Assembly (NCBI GenBank): GCA_017983465.1
Contig: JAGOBK010000001.1
Location: 586,647 to 650,646, forward strand
Source of the DNA: Crocinitomicaceae bacterium
GTDB lineage: Bacteria; Bacteroidota; Bacteroidia; Flavobacteriales_D; Crocinitomicaceae
Length of the DNA stretch: 64,000 bases
Direction of reading: 5' to 3'
Part shown: in pieces, positions 30,589 through 37,669 of the stretch
Numbering within the stretch: the stretch's first letter is position 1
Layout of the letters: every line of letters starts with the position of its first letter
The notes under the pieces: model-generated
Database searches by the model: none
The model's input: only the letters and a program-made list of their open reading frames with translations
Told to the model about the DNA's origin: nothing
Made by a program: the position numbers and the translations under genes

Positions 30589-31870
30589 AGTGCTTTTATT
30601 TAAGATTCAAAAATACACAAAGCTTCTGTGCTTGAAAACAATTTTCGTGTTTTTACTTTTCAGCTGCGTTCAAAATGTCAAGGGTGAGCATGCTGCGACC
30701 GTTGGAACAGTCGTTATTGACGATACTGTGAAAGTCGCAAGAACCTTGTTTCCAATGGAAAGACAAGAAGTGAAAAAACCCTTACTTGGAATCGATCGTT
30801 TGCATTTATTTGTGGATTCTCTGGCTGGAAAGCGTATTGCTGTCGTTGGAAACCAAACCTCTGTGGTGCAAGGAGTCCATTTAGTGGATACACTTTTATC
30901 CTTAAAACTAAATGTTGTCAAGGTGTTTTCGCCGGAGCATGGCTTCAGAGGTGACGTGGACGCTGGAGAAAAAGTACACCATTCTATTGATGAAAAAACC
31001 GGAATTCCATTGGTCTCGCTTTATGGAAACAATAAAAAACCAAGTCCACAGCAATTAGTGGATGTCGATATTGTCATTTACGACATTCAAGATGTTGGCG
31101 TTCGTTTTTATACCTTCATTTCCACCCTTCATTACGTGATGGAAGCTTGTGCGGAGAATAACAAACAAGTGGTAGTGTTGGATCGCCCGAATCCAAATGG
31201 ACATTACGTCGATGGACCAATTTTAGAAAAGGAATTCAAATCTTTCGTTGGAATGCATCCCGTTCCGATTGTGTACGGAATGACCATCGGAGAATACGCG
31301 ACGATGATTAACGGTGAAGGTTGGTTGAACAATGGAATTCGCTGCAATTTGTGGGTAATCCCTTGTAAAAATTACAAGCACAAATTGAAATATACCTTAC
31401 CTGTTGCTCCTTCGCCTAATTTACGCACAGATGGAGCGATTGCTTTGTATCCAAGTTTGTGTTTGTTTGAGGCAACTACGGTTAGTATAGGACGCGGGAC
31501 AGACAAACCTTTTGAGTATTATGGTCACCCACGTTTCCCGAAAATGGACTTTTCCTTTACACCGGTTCCAACACCTGGAGCAAAGACTCCACCGCAAATG
31601 AATAAATTATGCTACGGCTACGATTTATCCAATGGAAGTTCCAAAAGAAGTTATGAGATAAATTTGAATTACTTAATTCAAGCAAGAGATTTACTGGGCG
31701 ACTCCGCTGTTTTCATCGATCAAAATGGATTCTTTAATCGTTTAGCGGGAACAGCTACCTTGAAAGAACAATTGTACAAAGGCTGGTCCTCGAAAGAAAT
31801 CAGAGAAACGTGGAAACCAGGACTAGATGCCTTTATGATTATCCGGAAGAAGTACTTATTGTACGAGTAG
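30569..31870 (+). CDS. namZ: Exo-beta-N-acetylmuramidase NamZ-like (DUF1343) lipoprotein
   Basis: The protein has about 433 residues. NamZ family enzymes (DUF1343) release terminal MurNAc from peptidoglycan fragments. The domain is clear: GKRIAVVGNQTSVVQG, VFSPEHGFRGDVDAGEKV, IVIYDIQDVGVRFYTFISTLHYVMEA, VLDRPNPNGHYVDGP and SPNLRTDGAIALYPSLCLFE. The signal ends in LLFSC, so it is a lipoprotein. The start is uncertain: the ATG at 30569 overlaps the divergent permease by 20 bp, a GTG at 30590 avoids the overlap, and a TTG at 30632 would give the most compact signal (LKTIFVFLLFSC). The reading frame upstream of 30569 is antisense to the permease and not part of the gene. Confidence 0.9.
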   Translation: MKISKDKVLLFKIQKYTKLLCLKTIFVFLLFSCVQNVKGEHAATVGTVVIDDTVKVARTLFPMERQEVKKPLLGIDRLHLFVDSLAGKRIAVVGNQTSVVQGVHLVDTLLSLKLNVVKVFSPEHGFRGDVDAGEKVHHSIDEKTGIPLVSLYGNNKKPSPQQLVDVDIVIYDIQDVGVRFYTFISTLHYVMEACAENNKQVVVLDRPNPNGHYVDGPILEKEFKSFVGMHPVPIVYGMTIGEYATMINGEGWLNNGIRCNLWVIPCKNYKHKLKYTLPVAPSPNLRTDGAIALYPSLCLFEATTVSIGRGTDKPFEYYGHPRFPKMDFSFTPVPTPGAKTPPQMNKLCYGYDLSNGSSKRSYEINLNYLIQARDLLGDSAVFIDQNGFFNRLAGTATLKEQLYKGWSSKEIRETWKPGLDAFMIIRKKYLLYE

Positions 31871-31872
31871 GA

Positions 31873-32358
31873 TTAGATCTCCAAGTTTTTACCGCTTTCT
31901 TCGACCATTTCCTTCATGGAAATAGCGTATGCATCCATTTTCGCTTGAACTTGCGGGTCAAAAGCTCCGATGATGCGTGCTGCAAGAATTCCTGCATTTT
32001 TCGCTGCATTTAAAGCTACGGTTGCAACTGGAATGCCATTTGGCATTTGAAGAATACTCAAGATTGAATCCCAACCATCGATGGAATTAGAAGATTTAAT
32101 TGGAACACCAATGACTGGTAAAGAAGTCATCGAGGCAGTCATTCCAGGAAGATGCGCAGCACCTCCAGCTCCAGCAATAATGACTTTAATTCCTCTTCCA
32201 GCAGCTTCTTTCGCGTAAGAGACCATTTTTTCTGGTGTGCGATGTGCTGAAACGATTTCCACTTCTGTTTGAATGCCAAATTCATCTAAAATGAGTTTTG
32301 CTTCCTTCATAATTGGCAAATCTGACTTGCTCCCCATGATGATTCCAACGTGTACCAT
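31873..32358 (-). CDS. purE: N5-carboxyaminoimidazole ribonucleotide mutase
   Basis: PurE class I (161 residues from the ATG at 32358) rearranges N5-CAIR to CAIR in purine synthesis. Diagnostic segments are [13 protein letters not shown] at the N-terminus, [10 protein letters not shown] with the catalytic histidine, and [26 protein letters not shown]. The upstream frame to 32382 overlaps tatA and is not family-like. It starts 4 bp after the tatA stop and is probably in the same operon. Confidence 0.96.
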   Translation of the reverse strand: MVHVGIIMGSKSDLPIMKEAKLILDEFGIQTEVEIVSAHRTPEKMVSYAKEAAGRGIKVIIAGAGGAAHLPGMTASMTSLPVIGVPIKSSNSIDGWDSILSILQMPNGIPVATVALNAAKNAGILAARIIGAFDPQVQAKMDAYAISMKEMVEESGKNLEI

Positions 32359-32362
32359 TATT

Positions 32363-32809
32363 CTACTGGTTTTTAGGTTCAATGCTATTTTCCTCTGCGA
32401 CTGTAGTCACATCGGATACTGTTTGTACTTCTATTTCATTAGCTGGTGCTTCCTCTACGGTTGGAAGTGCATCCTGTGCCGTTGCCTTTTCTACCGGTGT
32501 TTGTGGTCGTCCAGTGTAGTGCACGCTATTTTCTACATCTGAATACATTTGATCCAAAGGTTGAACCAATTGTTCCTGTGTTTCTTTCAGAATGGAGGTG
32601 ATATTTAACTCTTCTTTGATACCCACACCAGACTTTTTAATCTCCTGCTGTAATTCGTTCGAAGCGTTGCGGATTTGATACATGGCTTGACCCATTGTTT
32701 TCGCAATACCCGGAATGCTTTTTGAACCAAAAAACAGCAAAATCACGATTAAAATAACGACGATTTCAGATCCGGCAACATCTCCTAAAAACAATGGTAA
32801 CATGTACAT
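32363..32809 (-). CDS. tatA: Sec-independent translocase protein TatA/TatE-like
   Basis: The 148-residue protein has one N-terminal membrane helix ([28 protein letters not shown]), where the FG-x-x-x-IP hinge and the amphipathic helix after it are typical of TatA, the pore-forming part of the twin-arginine translocase. A long acidic, Thr/Glu/Val-rich tail (about 90-148) is longer than in most TatA proteins. The -7 element TACCTTTG at 32814-32821 favours the second ATG (32803) over 32809. tatC is not in the window. Confidence 0.9.
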   Translation of the reverse strand: MYMLPLFLGDVAGSEIVVILIVILLFFGSKSIPGIAKTMGQAMYQIRNASNELQQEIKKSGVGIKEELNITSILKETQEQLVQPLDQMYSDVENSVHYTGRPQTPVEKATAQDALPTVEEAPANEIEVQTVSDVTTVAEENSIEPKNQ

Positions 32810-32813
32810 AAAA

Positions 32814-32821
32814 CAAAGGTA
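32814..32821 (-). promoter_or_regulatory. Putative -7 element of tatA-purE
   Basis: TACCTTTG on the minus strand, directly upstream of the two candidate tatA start codons; the leader would be very short. A TTG lies 22 bp further upstream. Confidence 0.5.
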
Positions 32822-33000
32822 TGATTTATAGACAATATTTCTCCAACTTCAGAAAAAGTAATTTATTCGTATTTCTAAAATTCCATTCATGCTCATCAAA
32901 TTTCATGCAGACTGGTTCGAGTATAATTTTGCTAGAATAATGCCAAATTCACGTATATACAATTTTATCTAAATATAAAGAGTGTAAAACTTATATTTAA

Positions 33001-33008
33001 TACATTTG
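33001..33008 (+). promoter_or_regulatory. Putative -7 element of the first GldM-C-like gene
   Basis: TACATTTG in the very AT-rich 256-bp region between tatA and the gene at 33066. No -33 TTG is seen at the normal distance. Nothing else is recognised in this interval. Confidence 0.4.
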
Positions 33009-33065
33009 CTCTTATCAAATACAATTTTTAGTTTAACATTAATTAACTAACATAATTCTTTTTAC

Positions 33066-33668
33066 ATGAAAACAATCATTTTATCTTTCTTTTCAATCCT
33101 TTTTTCAACTGGCGTATACGCGCAATTCGGTGTAATTGGGCAGCCGGAATTCAATGTATTGTACTTAGGTTATGATAATTTTATTAAACCGATTATACCC
33201 TCCAATGAAGAAATCAGTTTAGACATTGATGGAGCAATTGCTGTTAAAGCATTACGACCAGGTGAAGAAAATGGGTATTATGTTCGACCATTATCTTCTG
33301 ATGATGTGACAATTACTTTAAGTTCGGAAAATGCAAATGGAGAAATTAAAAATTATGGGACATTTAAATACATGGTTAAAAATTTCCCTCCTGCGGAATT
33401 ACAAACACTTGCCATTTCTAAAGCATCAGGTACTAGATTAAGGGTTAGTATGGGTGCTTCGAGTCCTTTAATGGCTAATTTTCATATTACCGGAGGCGAA
33501 ATTATTCTTGAAAATGAATCGATTGTTTTTAAAGGAGATGTTATAAGTCCATCTTTAATTGAGAAAGCAAAGACCGGAACAAATGTTAAGATTAAAGTCA
33601 ATTACATTAGAATTGGTAATGAGCAGTTCCCTAACACAATTACATCTATTTTGGAAGTTGTTGAATAA
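33066..33668 (+). CDS. Small secreted protein resembling the C-terminal domains of GldM (copy 1)
   Basis: A 200-residue protein with a signal peptide (MKTIILSFFSILFSTGVYAQ). The mature part reads like the last two periplasmic domains of the gliding/T9SS motor protein GldM. An early FNVLYLGYDNFIKPIIPS resembles the NVLYRGVDNP-type start of the third domain. A YYVRP...VTITLS...NG section and a GTFKYMVKNFPP hinge follow. The final domain has IEKAKTGTNVKIKVNYIRIG and ends in LEVVE. There is no membrane helix or cytoplasmic part, so it would be free in the periplasm or exported. The similarity is judged by eye from memory of GldM. A paralogue lies 105 bp downstream. Confidence 0.75.
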   Translation: MKTIILSFFSILFSTGVYAQFGVIGQPEFNVLYLGYDNFIKPIIPSNEEISLDIDGAIAVKALRPGEENGYYVRPLSSDDVTITLSSENANGEIKNYGTFKYMVKNFPPAELQTLAISKASGTRLRVSMGASSPLMANFHITGGEIILENESIVFKGDVISPSLIEKAKTGTNVKIKVNYIRIGNEQFPNTITSILEVVE

Positions 33669-33773
33669 TTCATATTAGATAACCAACAATTCAAATTCAA
33701 TAAGACTTTTTGCCAATGTATTAAACTGAAAACCTTTCAGATAATCACTATTTAACAATCAATTTATTCAATT

Positions 33774-34379
33774 ATGAAAACAATCATTTTATCTTTCTTT
33801 TCGATCTTTTTTTCAACTGGAATATACGCGCAATTCGGTGTAATTGCTCGACCCGATTTCGCCTTAATGTATCGAGGATACCCAAATAAATTAGTCCCGA
33901 TGATTTCTTCTGATGAAACAGCATCAATCAGTGTATCAGGAGGGACATGTACAAGGTCTACTTGGACAGTGAATGATGTTCAATACAACGGATACATTGT
34001 TAATCCTACCGGAACACAAGTAACAATTACTTTAACTGGTAAAAGTAAAAACGGAAAAGTGAAAAATTATGGCACGTTTAATTACAAAGTAAAACCTTTT
34101 CCAATGCCACAATTAGAAAATTATACAATTTCTAAATCTATAGGGTCAAAATTAACGGTTGGACTTGGTGCAGATTGTCCTTTATTCGCCAGTTACGAAA
34201 TAATTGGCGGCGATCTCACTATAGGAGATGAGGTGATTCCTTTTAGTGGAAATAATGTGCCTGCATCAGCACTTCAAAAAGCAGCAATCGATATGAATAT
34301 TGCTATTTCTCTTACATACAAAAGAACTGGAAGTGAAAGTGCAAGCATTATTCAAGGCGTCCTTAAAGTTGTTGAATAA
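33774..34379 (+). CDS. Small secreted protein resembling the C-terminal domains of GldM (copy 2)
   Basis: A 201-residue paralogue of the preceding gene. The signal peptides are nearly identical (MKTIILSFFSI-FFSTGIYAQ here), as are the following QFGVI residues, whereas the mature domains have diverged to roughly 40 percent identity by eye. The GldM-like landmarks are again present: FALMYRGYPNKLVPMI, GYIVNPTGTQVTITL, KNYGTFNYKVKPFPMPQ and a C-terminal LKVVE. It differs by a Cys in SGGTCTRSTW and another in GADCPLF, a possible disulfide. A perfect bidirectional terminator follows. Tandem duplication with a conserved export signal suggests the two copies are not redundant. Confidence 0.75.
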   Translation: MKTIILSFFSIFFSTGIYAQFGVIARPDFALMYRGYPNKLVPMISSDETASISVSGGTCTRSTWTVNDVQYNGYIVNPTGTQVTITLTGKSKNGKVKNYGTFNYKVKPFPMPQLENYTISKSIGSKLTVGLGADCPLFASYEIIGGDLTIGDEVIPFSGNNVPASALQKAAIDMNIAISLTYKRTGSESASIIQGVLKVVE

Positions 34380-34444
34380 CATCCAAATTCCAACAACACT
34401 AAAATCTATTTCCAATAATTTCTCTTTGAAGCAGAGTTCATTAT

Positions 34445-34490
34445 AAAAAGAAAGGTTTATCCGCTTGGATAAACCTTTCTTTTTTATGGG
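34445..34490. terminator. Bidirectional rho-independent terminator
   Basis: A perfect 18-bp stem (34445-34462 with 34467-34484) around GCTT, flanked by A and T runs. It ends the GldM-C-like pair and can also serve the convergent SDR gene. Confidence 0.92.
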
Positions 34491-34545
34491 TTCATTCTAG
34501 TTCAGTTAACGTACATAAATGCTCTTTATTCAGAACAGAATCAAA

Positions 34546-35322
34546 TTATTTCTTCGGTACCGTTTGCATTTTTTCAATCACGGCAGAAAGCATTTTCAAA
34601 GGAATGAATGGCACTAATTTTATTAAAAACGCAAAGGAGAACTCAGAAATCTGAATTACTTTTCCTTTCATCATTCCATCATAACCAGATTTTGCAGTTT
34701 TCGCTGCGCTTGCACCTTTATCGAACATTGTTCCACCTTCCAGTCCGGCAACATGCTCAAATTCTGTTTTTACAGGACCCGGACAAAGTGCAGTAACTGT
34801 TACACCAGCGTTTCTTAGTTCATAAGAAATTCCTTCTGTGAAGGAAACCACGAATGCTTTTGTTGCAAAGTAAGTTGCCTGTAATGGCCCAGGTAGGAAT
34901 CCAGCGGTACTAGCCGTGTTTAGGATTTTCCCATGTCCACGTTGTTTCATGTCTTGCAGAAACAAGTGTGTTAACTCAACCAATGCTGTTACATTCAACT
35001 GAATCATTTCCAAGTCTTTCTCCAAAGGACGATCAATGAATTCACCGTGTCCACCGAAGCCAGCATTGTTCATCAAGTAGTCTACTTCTAAACCTGAATG
35101 ATTCACAAAATCGTAGACTTTTTTCGCTGCGTGTGCTTGCGCCAAGTCTTGTGTAAATGTGGAAACATGCACTTTGTATGTTGATTCCAATTCTGTCTTC
35201 AAGGCTTCCAATGCTTCTGTTCGACGTGCAACTAAAATTAAGTTACCACCTTTCGATGCATGGATTCTCGCTAATTCTTTACCGATTCCACTTGAAGCGC
35301 CAGTTATAAGTGCTGTTTTCAT
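34546..35322 (-). CDS. Short-chain dehydrogenase/reductase
   Basis: A 258-residue SDR family oxidoreductase. The Rossmann motif is TGASSGIGKELA at residues 7-18, the NNAG motif is MNNAGFGGHG, the active-site serine lies in TASTAGFLPG, and the catalytic pair is YFATK. The VARRTEAL segment after strand two, with an arginine pair, suggests NADP(H). The subgroup resembles the DltE/YqjQ-like classical SDRs with a C-terminal hydrophobic tail (FAFLIKLVPFIPLKML) that could touch a membrane. The substrate is unknown. The DUF6263-like gene lies 24 bp upstream on the same strand. Confidence 0.9.
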   Translation of the reverse strand: MKTALITGASSGIGKELARIHASKGGNLILVARRTEALEALKTELESTYKVHVSTFTQDLAQAHAAKKVYDFVNHSGLEVDYLMNNAGFGGHGEFIDRPLEKDLEMIQLNVTALVELTHLFLQDMKQRGHGKILNTASTAGFLPGPLQATYFATKAFVVSFTEGISYELRNAGVTVTALCPGPVKTEFEHVAGLEGGTMFDKGASAAKTAKSGYDGMMKGKVIQISEFSFAFLIKLVPFIPLKMLSAVIEKMQTVPKK

Positions 35323-35346
35323 ATTGTTCTTTTCTGTTTTAAAATT

Positions 35347-36210
35347 TTATTGATCCGAATAAGTCGTTTTCATTTTTGTGAAGGAATAATTCGCATCTTC
35401 TTTATTCCCAATTCGAATGATTTGATCCACTTTTGCTGAATGAATCCATCCTGAGTTCTTATCCAAGGACATGTGAATACTCGCTGATCCTACCAACTTC
35501 GATTCTTCCGTTAGCTTATTGGAAATAATTTCAGATTCACCTTTCAATTGTAAATAATCCTCACCGGCCTGTTCCAAGTAATAATTCGTTTTTAGGGTAG
35601 CTTGAATGTTCTTTGAGTAAATTGCCGTTTCGGTCTCCCAAGATTCATTCAGTTCTACAGCTGCCTTGGGATAAATCAAGGTAATGATTTCAAAGTTTCC
35701 TTTAAACGCTTTCTCTCCATAAGCTTCGGATAAACCAACCTTGATCTGCTCCACTTTTTCCTCAGGAAGGTTTAATCCTTTAATGCCATTTTCAACAAGA
35801 CGACCGATACCTTCCACGGAACTAATTTCACCTAAGGAATTCATCGTGATGTAAAAAGGAGTTCGACACATATGGTAAAAAAAGTTCGACAACACATCAT
35901 CGGAAGGCTTGTCAGAGTTGAAATTCATATCTTTACCATCCGCTTGATCTATGGAAATATTCATATTTCTATATTGCGTCTCAAGGTAGTAGCTACCGTT
36001 TTTAACCGACTTCACCTTGTAAGTAATCTTTGCCGCAACCAGCATATTTGTTTTTGTCGTCTTCCCGTTGGCCCTTTGATAAATCTCTGATTGCGAATTC
36101 AGGGCATGCGTGTAGGTTTTTCCTTTCTCTAAATGCAACTGAACGGAAGTTTTCTGTGCGAACAAAGTCTGAGAACAGACCGCGATTAAAAGCAACAAGA
36201 GGAATTTCAT
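35347..36210 (-). CDS. Secreted DUF6263-like protein
   Basis: From the ATG at 36210 (MKFLLLLLIAVCSQTLFAQ) the protein has 287 residues and a clear signal peptide. The mature part starts with LEKGKTYTHALNSQSEIYQ and continues with long beta-strands, matching the layout of DUF6263 proteins, periplasmic proteins of unknown function in Bacteroidetes. The assignment rests on the overall pattern, not a catalytic motif. The longer frame uses a TTG at 36240 without a sensible signal. It sits between the HDAC-like gene (33 bp upstream) and the SDR gene. Confidence 0.7.
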   Translation of the reverse strand: MKFLLLLLIAVCSQTLFAQKTSVQLHLEKGKTYTHALNSQSEIYQRANGKTTKTNMLVAAKITYKVKSVKNGSYYLETQYRNMNISIDQADGKDMNFNSDKPSDDVLSNFFYHMCRTPFYITMNSLGEISSVEGIGRLVENGIKGLNLPEEKVEQIKVGLSEAYGEKAFKGNFEIITLIYPKAAVELNESWETETAIYSKNIQATLKTNYYLEQAGEDYLQLKGESEIISNKLTEESKLVGSASIHMSLDKNSGWIHSAKVDQIIRIGNKEDANYSFTKMKTTYSDQ

Positions 36211-36243
36211 TCGATCGATTTTGGAGTCAAAAATACGCAATTA

Positions 36244-37140
36244 TCAGCGCAAAAGATCCATTCCCGTGCGAAAGGTTTGAGCGTGCGCTTCAACGATGTC
36301 CTTTGTTTGTGGACTGTATCCACCGCCCATCGTGCACACTACCGGAACACCCAATTGACGGATTCGATCAAAAACGAAGCGATCTCGTTCTCGGCAACCA
36401 TTCATGGAAACAGCTAATTTCCCTAGTTTATCCGTTGCTAAAATATCCACTCCACATTGATAAAAGACGAAGTCAGGTTGAAATCGATTCAAAATACCAT
36501 CAAGGTTCTTGGCTAAAAGGGATAAATATTCTTTGTCTTGAATGCCATCTTCTAGTTCAACATCGAGATCCGATTGTTCTTTTTGAAGTGGGTAGTTATT
36601 GCGTCCGTGCATGCTGAAGGAAAAAATACGTTCATCGTCCTTTACTAATGCGGCGGTTCCATTTCCTTGGTGAACATCCAAATCTACGATAAGAATCTTG
36701 CCAATTCCATGGTTCTGGAGTAAAAAATGTGCTGCAATGACTTGATCGTTCAATAAGCAAAATCCTTCTCCCCGATTTGCGAATGCGTGATGCGTACCTC
36801 CTGCAATATTGAAGGCAATGTTTTTGGTCAATGCGATTTCTGCTGCCCGGAGCGTTCCTTCCATGATGCATCTTTCTCGTTCAACAAGTGCGTTTGAATG
36901 GACAAATCCGGACACGCGTTGCTCGCGTTCACTCAACTTCAATTCCTTCAGATTCCGCCAATAGTCGTCATTGTGAACAGACAAAATGTGCTCCTCCGAA
37001 AGGAATCCAGGTTCAAAAAAGTCCGCTTCATTCGCTGTTCCTTCATATAGCAATTGCTTAGGCAATAAATCATACTTCTCCATAGGAAAACGGTGGTTTT
37101 CCGGCAAGGGATGCACATAAATCGGATGAAACGCAATCAT
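36244..37140 (-). CDS. Histone deacetylase family protein
   Basis: A 298-residue member of the arginase/deacetylase superfamily (class IV-like HDAC, AcuC/HDAC11 type). The N-terminus IAFHPIYVHPLPENHRFPMEKY is diagnostic. Zinc-site and charge-relay motifs are GGTHHAFANRGEGFCLLND, VDLDVHQGNGTAAL and a QCGVDILATDKLGKL segment, followed by TMGGGY. Bacterial members remove acetyl groups from small molecules, polyamines or protein lysines; the substrate is not known. I chose the ATG at 37140, which overlaps the YkgJ stop as ATGA, showing translational coupling. The longer frame to 37287 is antisense-like and not family sequence. Confidence 0.92.
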   Translation of the reverse strand: MIAFHPIYVHPLPENHRFPMEKYDLLPKQLLYEGTANEADFFEPGFLSEEHILSVHNDDYWRNLKELKLSEREQRVSGFVHSNALVERERCIMEGTLRAAEIALTKNIAFNIAGGTHHAFANRGEGFCLLNDQVIAAHFLLQNHGIGKILIVDLDVHQGNGTAALVKDDERIFSFSMHGRNNYPLQKEQSDLDVELEDGIQDKEYLSLLAKNLDGILNRFQPDFVFYQCGVDILATDKLGKLAVSMNGCRERDRFVFDRIRQLGVPVVCTMGGGYSPQTKDIVEAHAQTFRTGMDLLR

Positions 37141-37631
37141 GGATTCGTGATTTTCTCTACAATTCGGGCTACAGCGGGACAAACCGTTGTATTTGTGGCA
37201 GTGAGTTCCAATATTTGAAACATATTTTTTCGGTCCGTATGCGGGTATTCGCGACACGCCAGTGGACGATCCTCGTAAATGGAACAAGTGTTATCGTCGT
37301 ACAGAAAGGAACAAGGAGATTTTTTCAATACGTAATCGCTTTCCTCATCCATCTTTAAGTATTGATCGATCAACTGCGCTTCTTTCATGCGTAAACGTTT
37401 GGCAATGCGTCGAATATCCGCATCGCGAAAAATGGGACTCGTCGTTTTACAGCAATTCGCACAGGTCAAGCAGTCCATCTTTTGGAATTCTTGAGTATGC
37501 GCTTGATGAAAGCGTTGATCCAATTCTTTCGGCTTGCTTTGTTTCCATTTGCGGAATGTCTTTTTCGTCTGTTCGAGTTGCTGTTTCGCTAACTCCAAGG
37601 CATTTTGATCATTTTCCTTCAATTGACTCAT
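37137..37631 (-). CDS. YkgJ family cysteine-cluster protein
   Basis: The protein has 164 residues from the ATG at 37631. The cysteine pattern MDCLTCANCCKTTSPIF, then CSFLYDDNTCSIYEDRPLACREYPH and a last cysteine near the C-terminus fit the YkgJ/UPF0153 family, thought to bind zinc or an iron-sulfur cluster. The N-terminal 45 residues are a charged coiled coil. Its function is unknown. It is cotranscribed with the HDAC-like gene (ATGA overlap) and divergent from the flavoprotein gene at 37670; the two starts are only 38 bp apart. Confidence 0.87.
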   Translation of the reverse strand: MSQLKENDQNALELAKQQLEQTKKTFRKWKQSKPKELDQRFHQAHTQEFQKMDCLTCANCCKTTSPIFRDADIRRIAKRLRMKEAQLIDQYLKMDEESDYVLKKSPCSFLYDDNTCSIYEDRPLACREYPHTDRKNMFQILELTATNTTVCPAVARIVEKITNP

Positions 37632-37651
37632 CTCTTTTCTCTGTATCTTTG
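37623..37651 (+). promoter_or_regulatory. Promoter of the flavoprotein gene at 37670
   Basis: TTG at 37623-37625 and TATCTTTG at 37644-37651 with an 18 bp spacer. The -33 lies inside the first codons of the divergent YkgJ gene. Confidence 0.6.
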
Positions 37652-37669
37652 ACGCGAATTTACACATTC

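Noticed and set aside
37262..37669. 136-codon 5' extension of the flavoprotein frame
   Set aside because: It is antisense to the YkgJ gene; the FAD-binding N-terminus starts cleanly at the ATG at 37670, just after a TATCTTTG promoter element.
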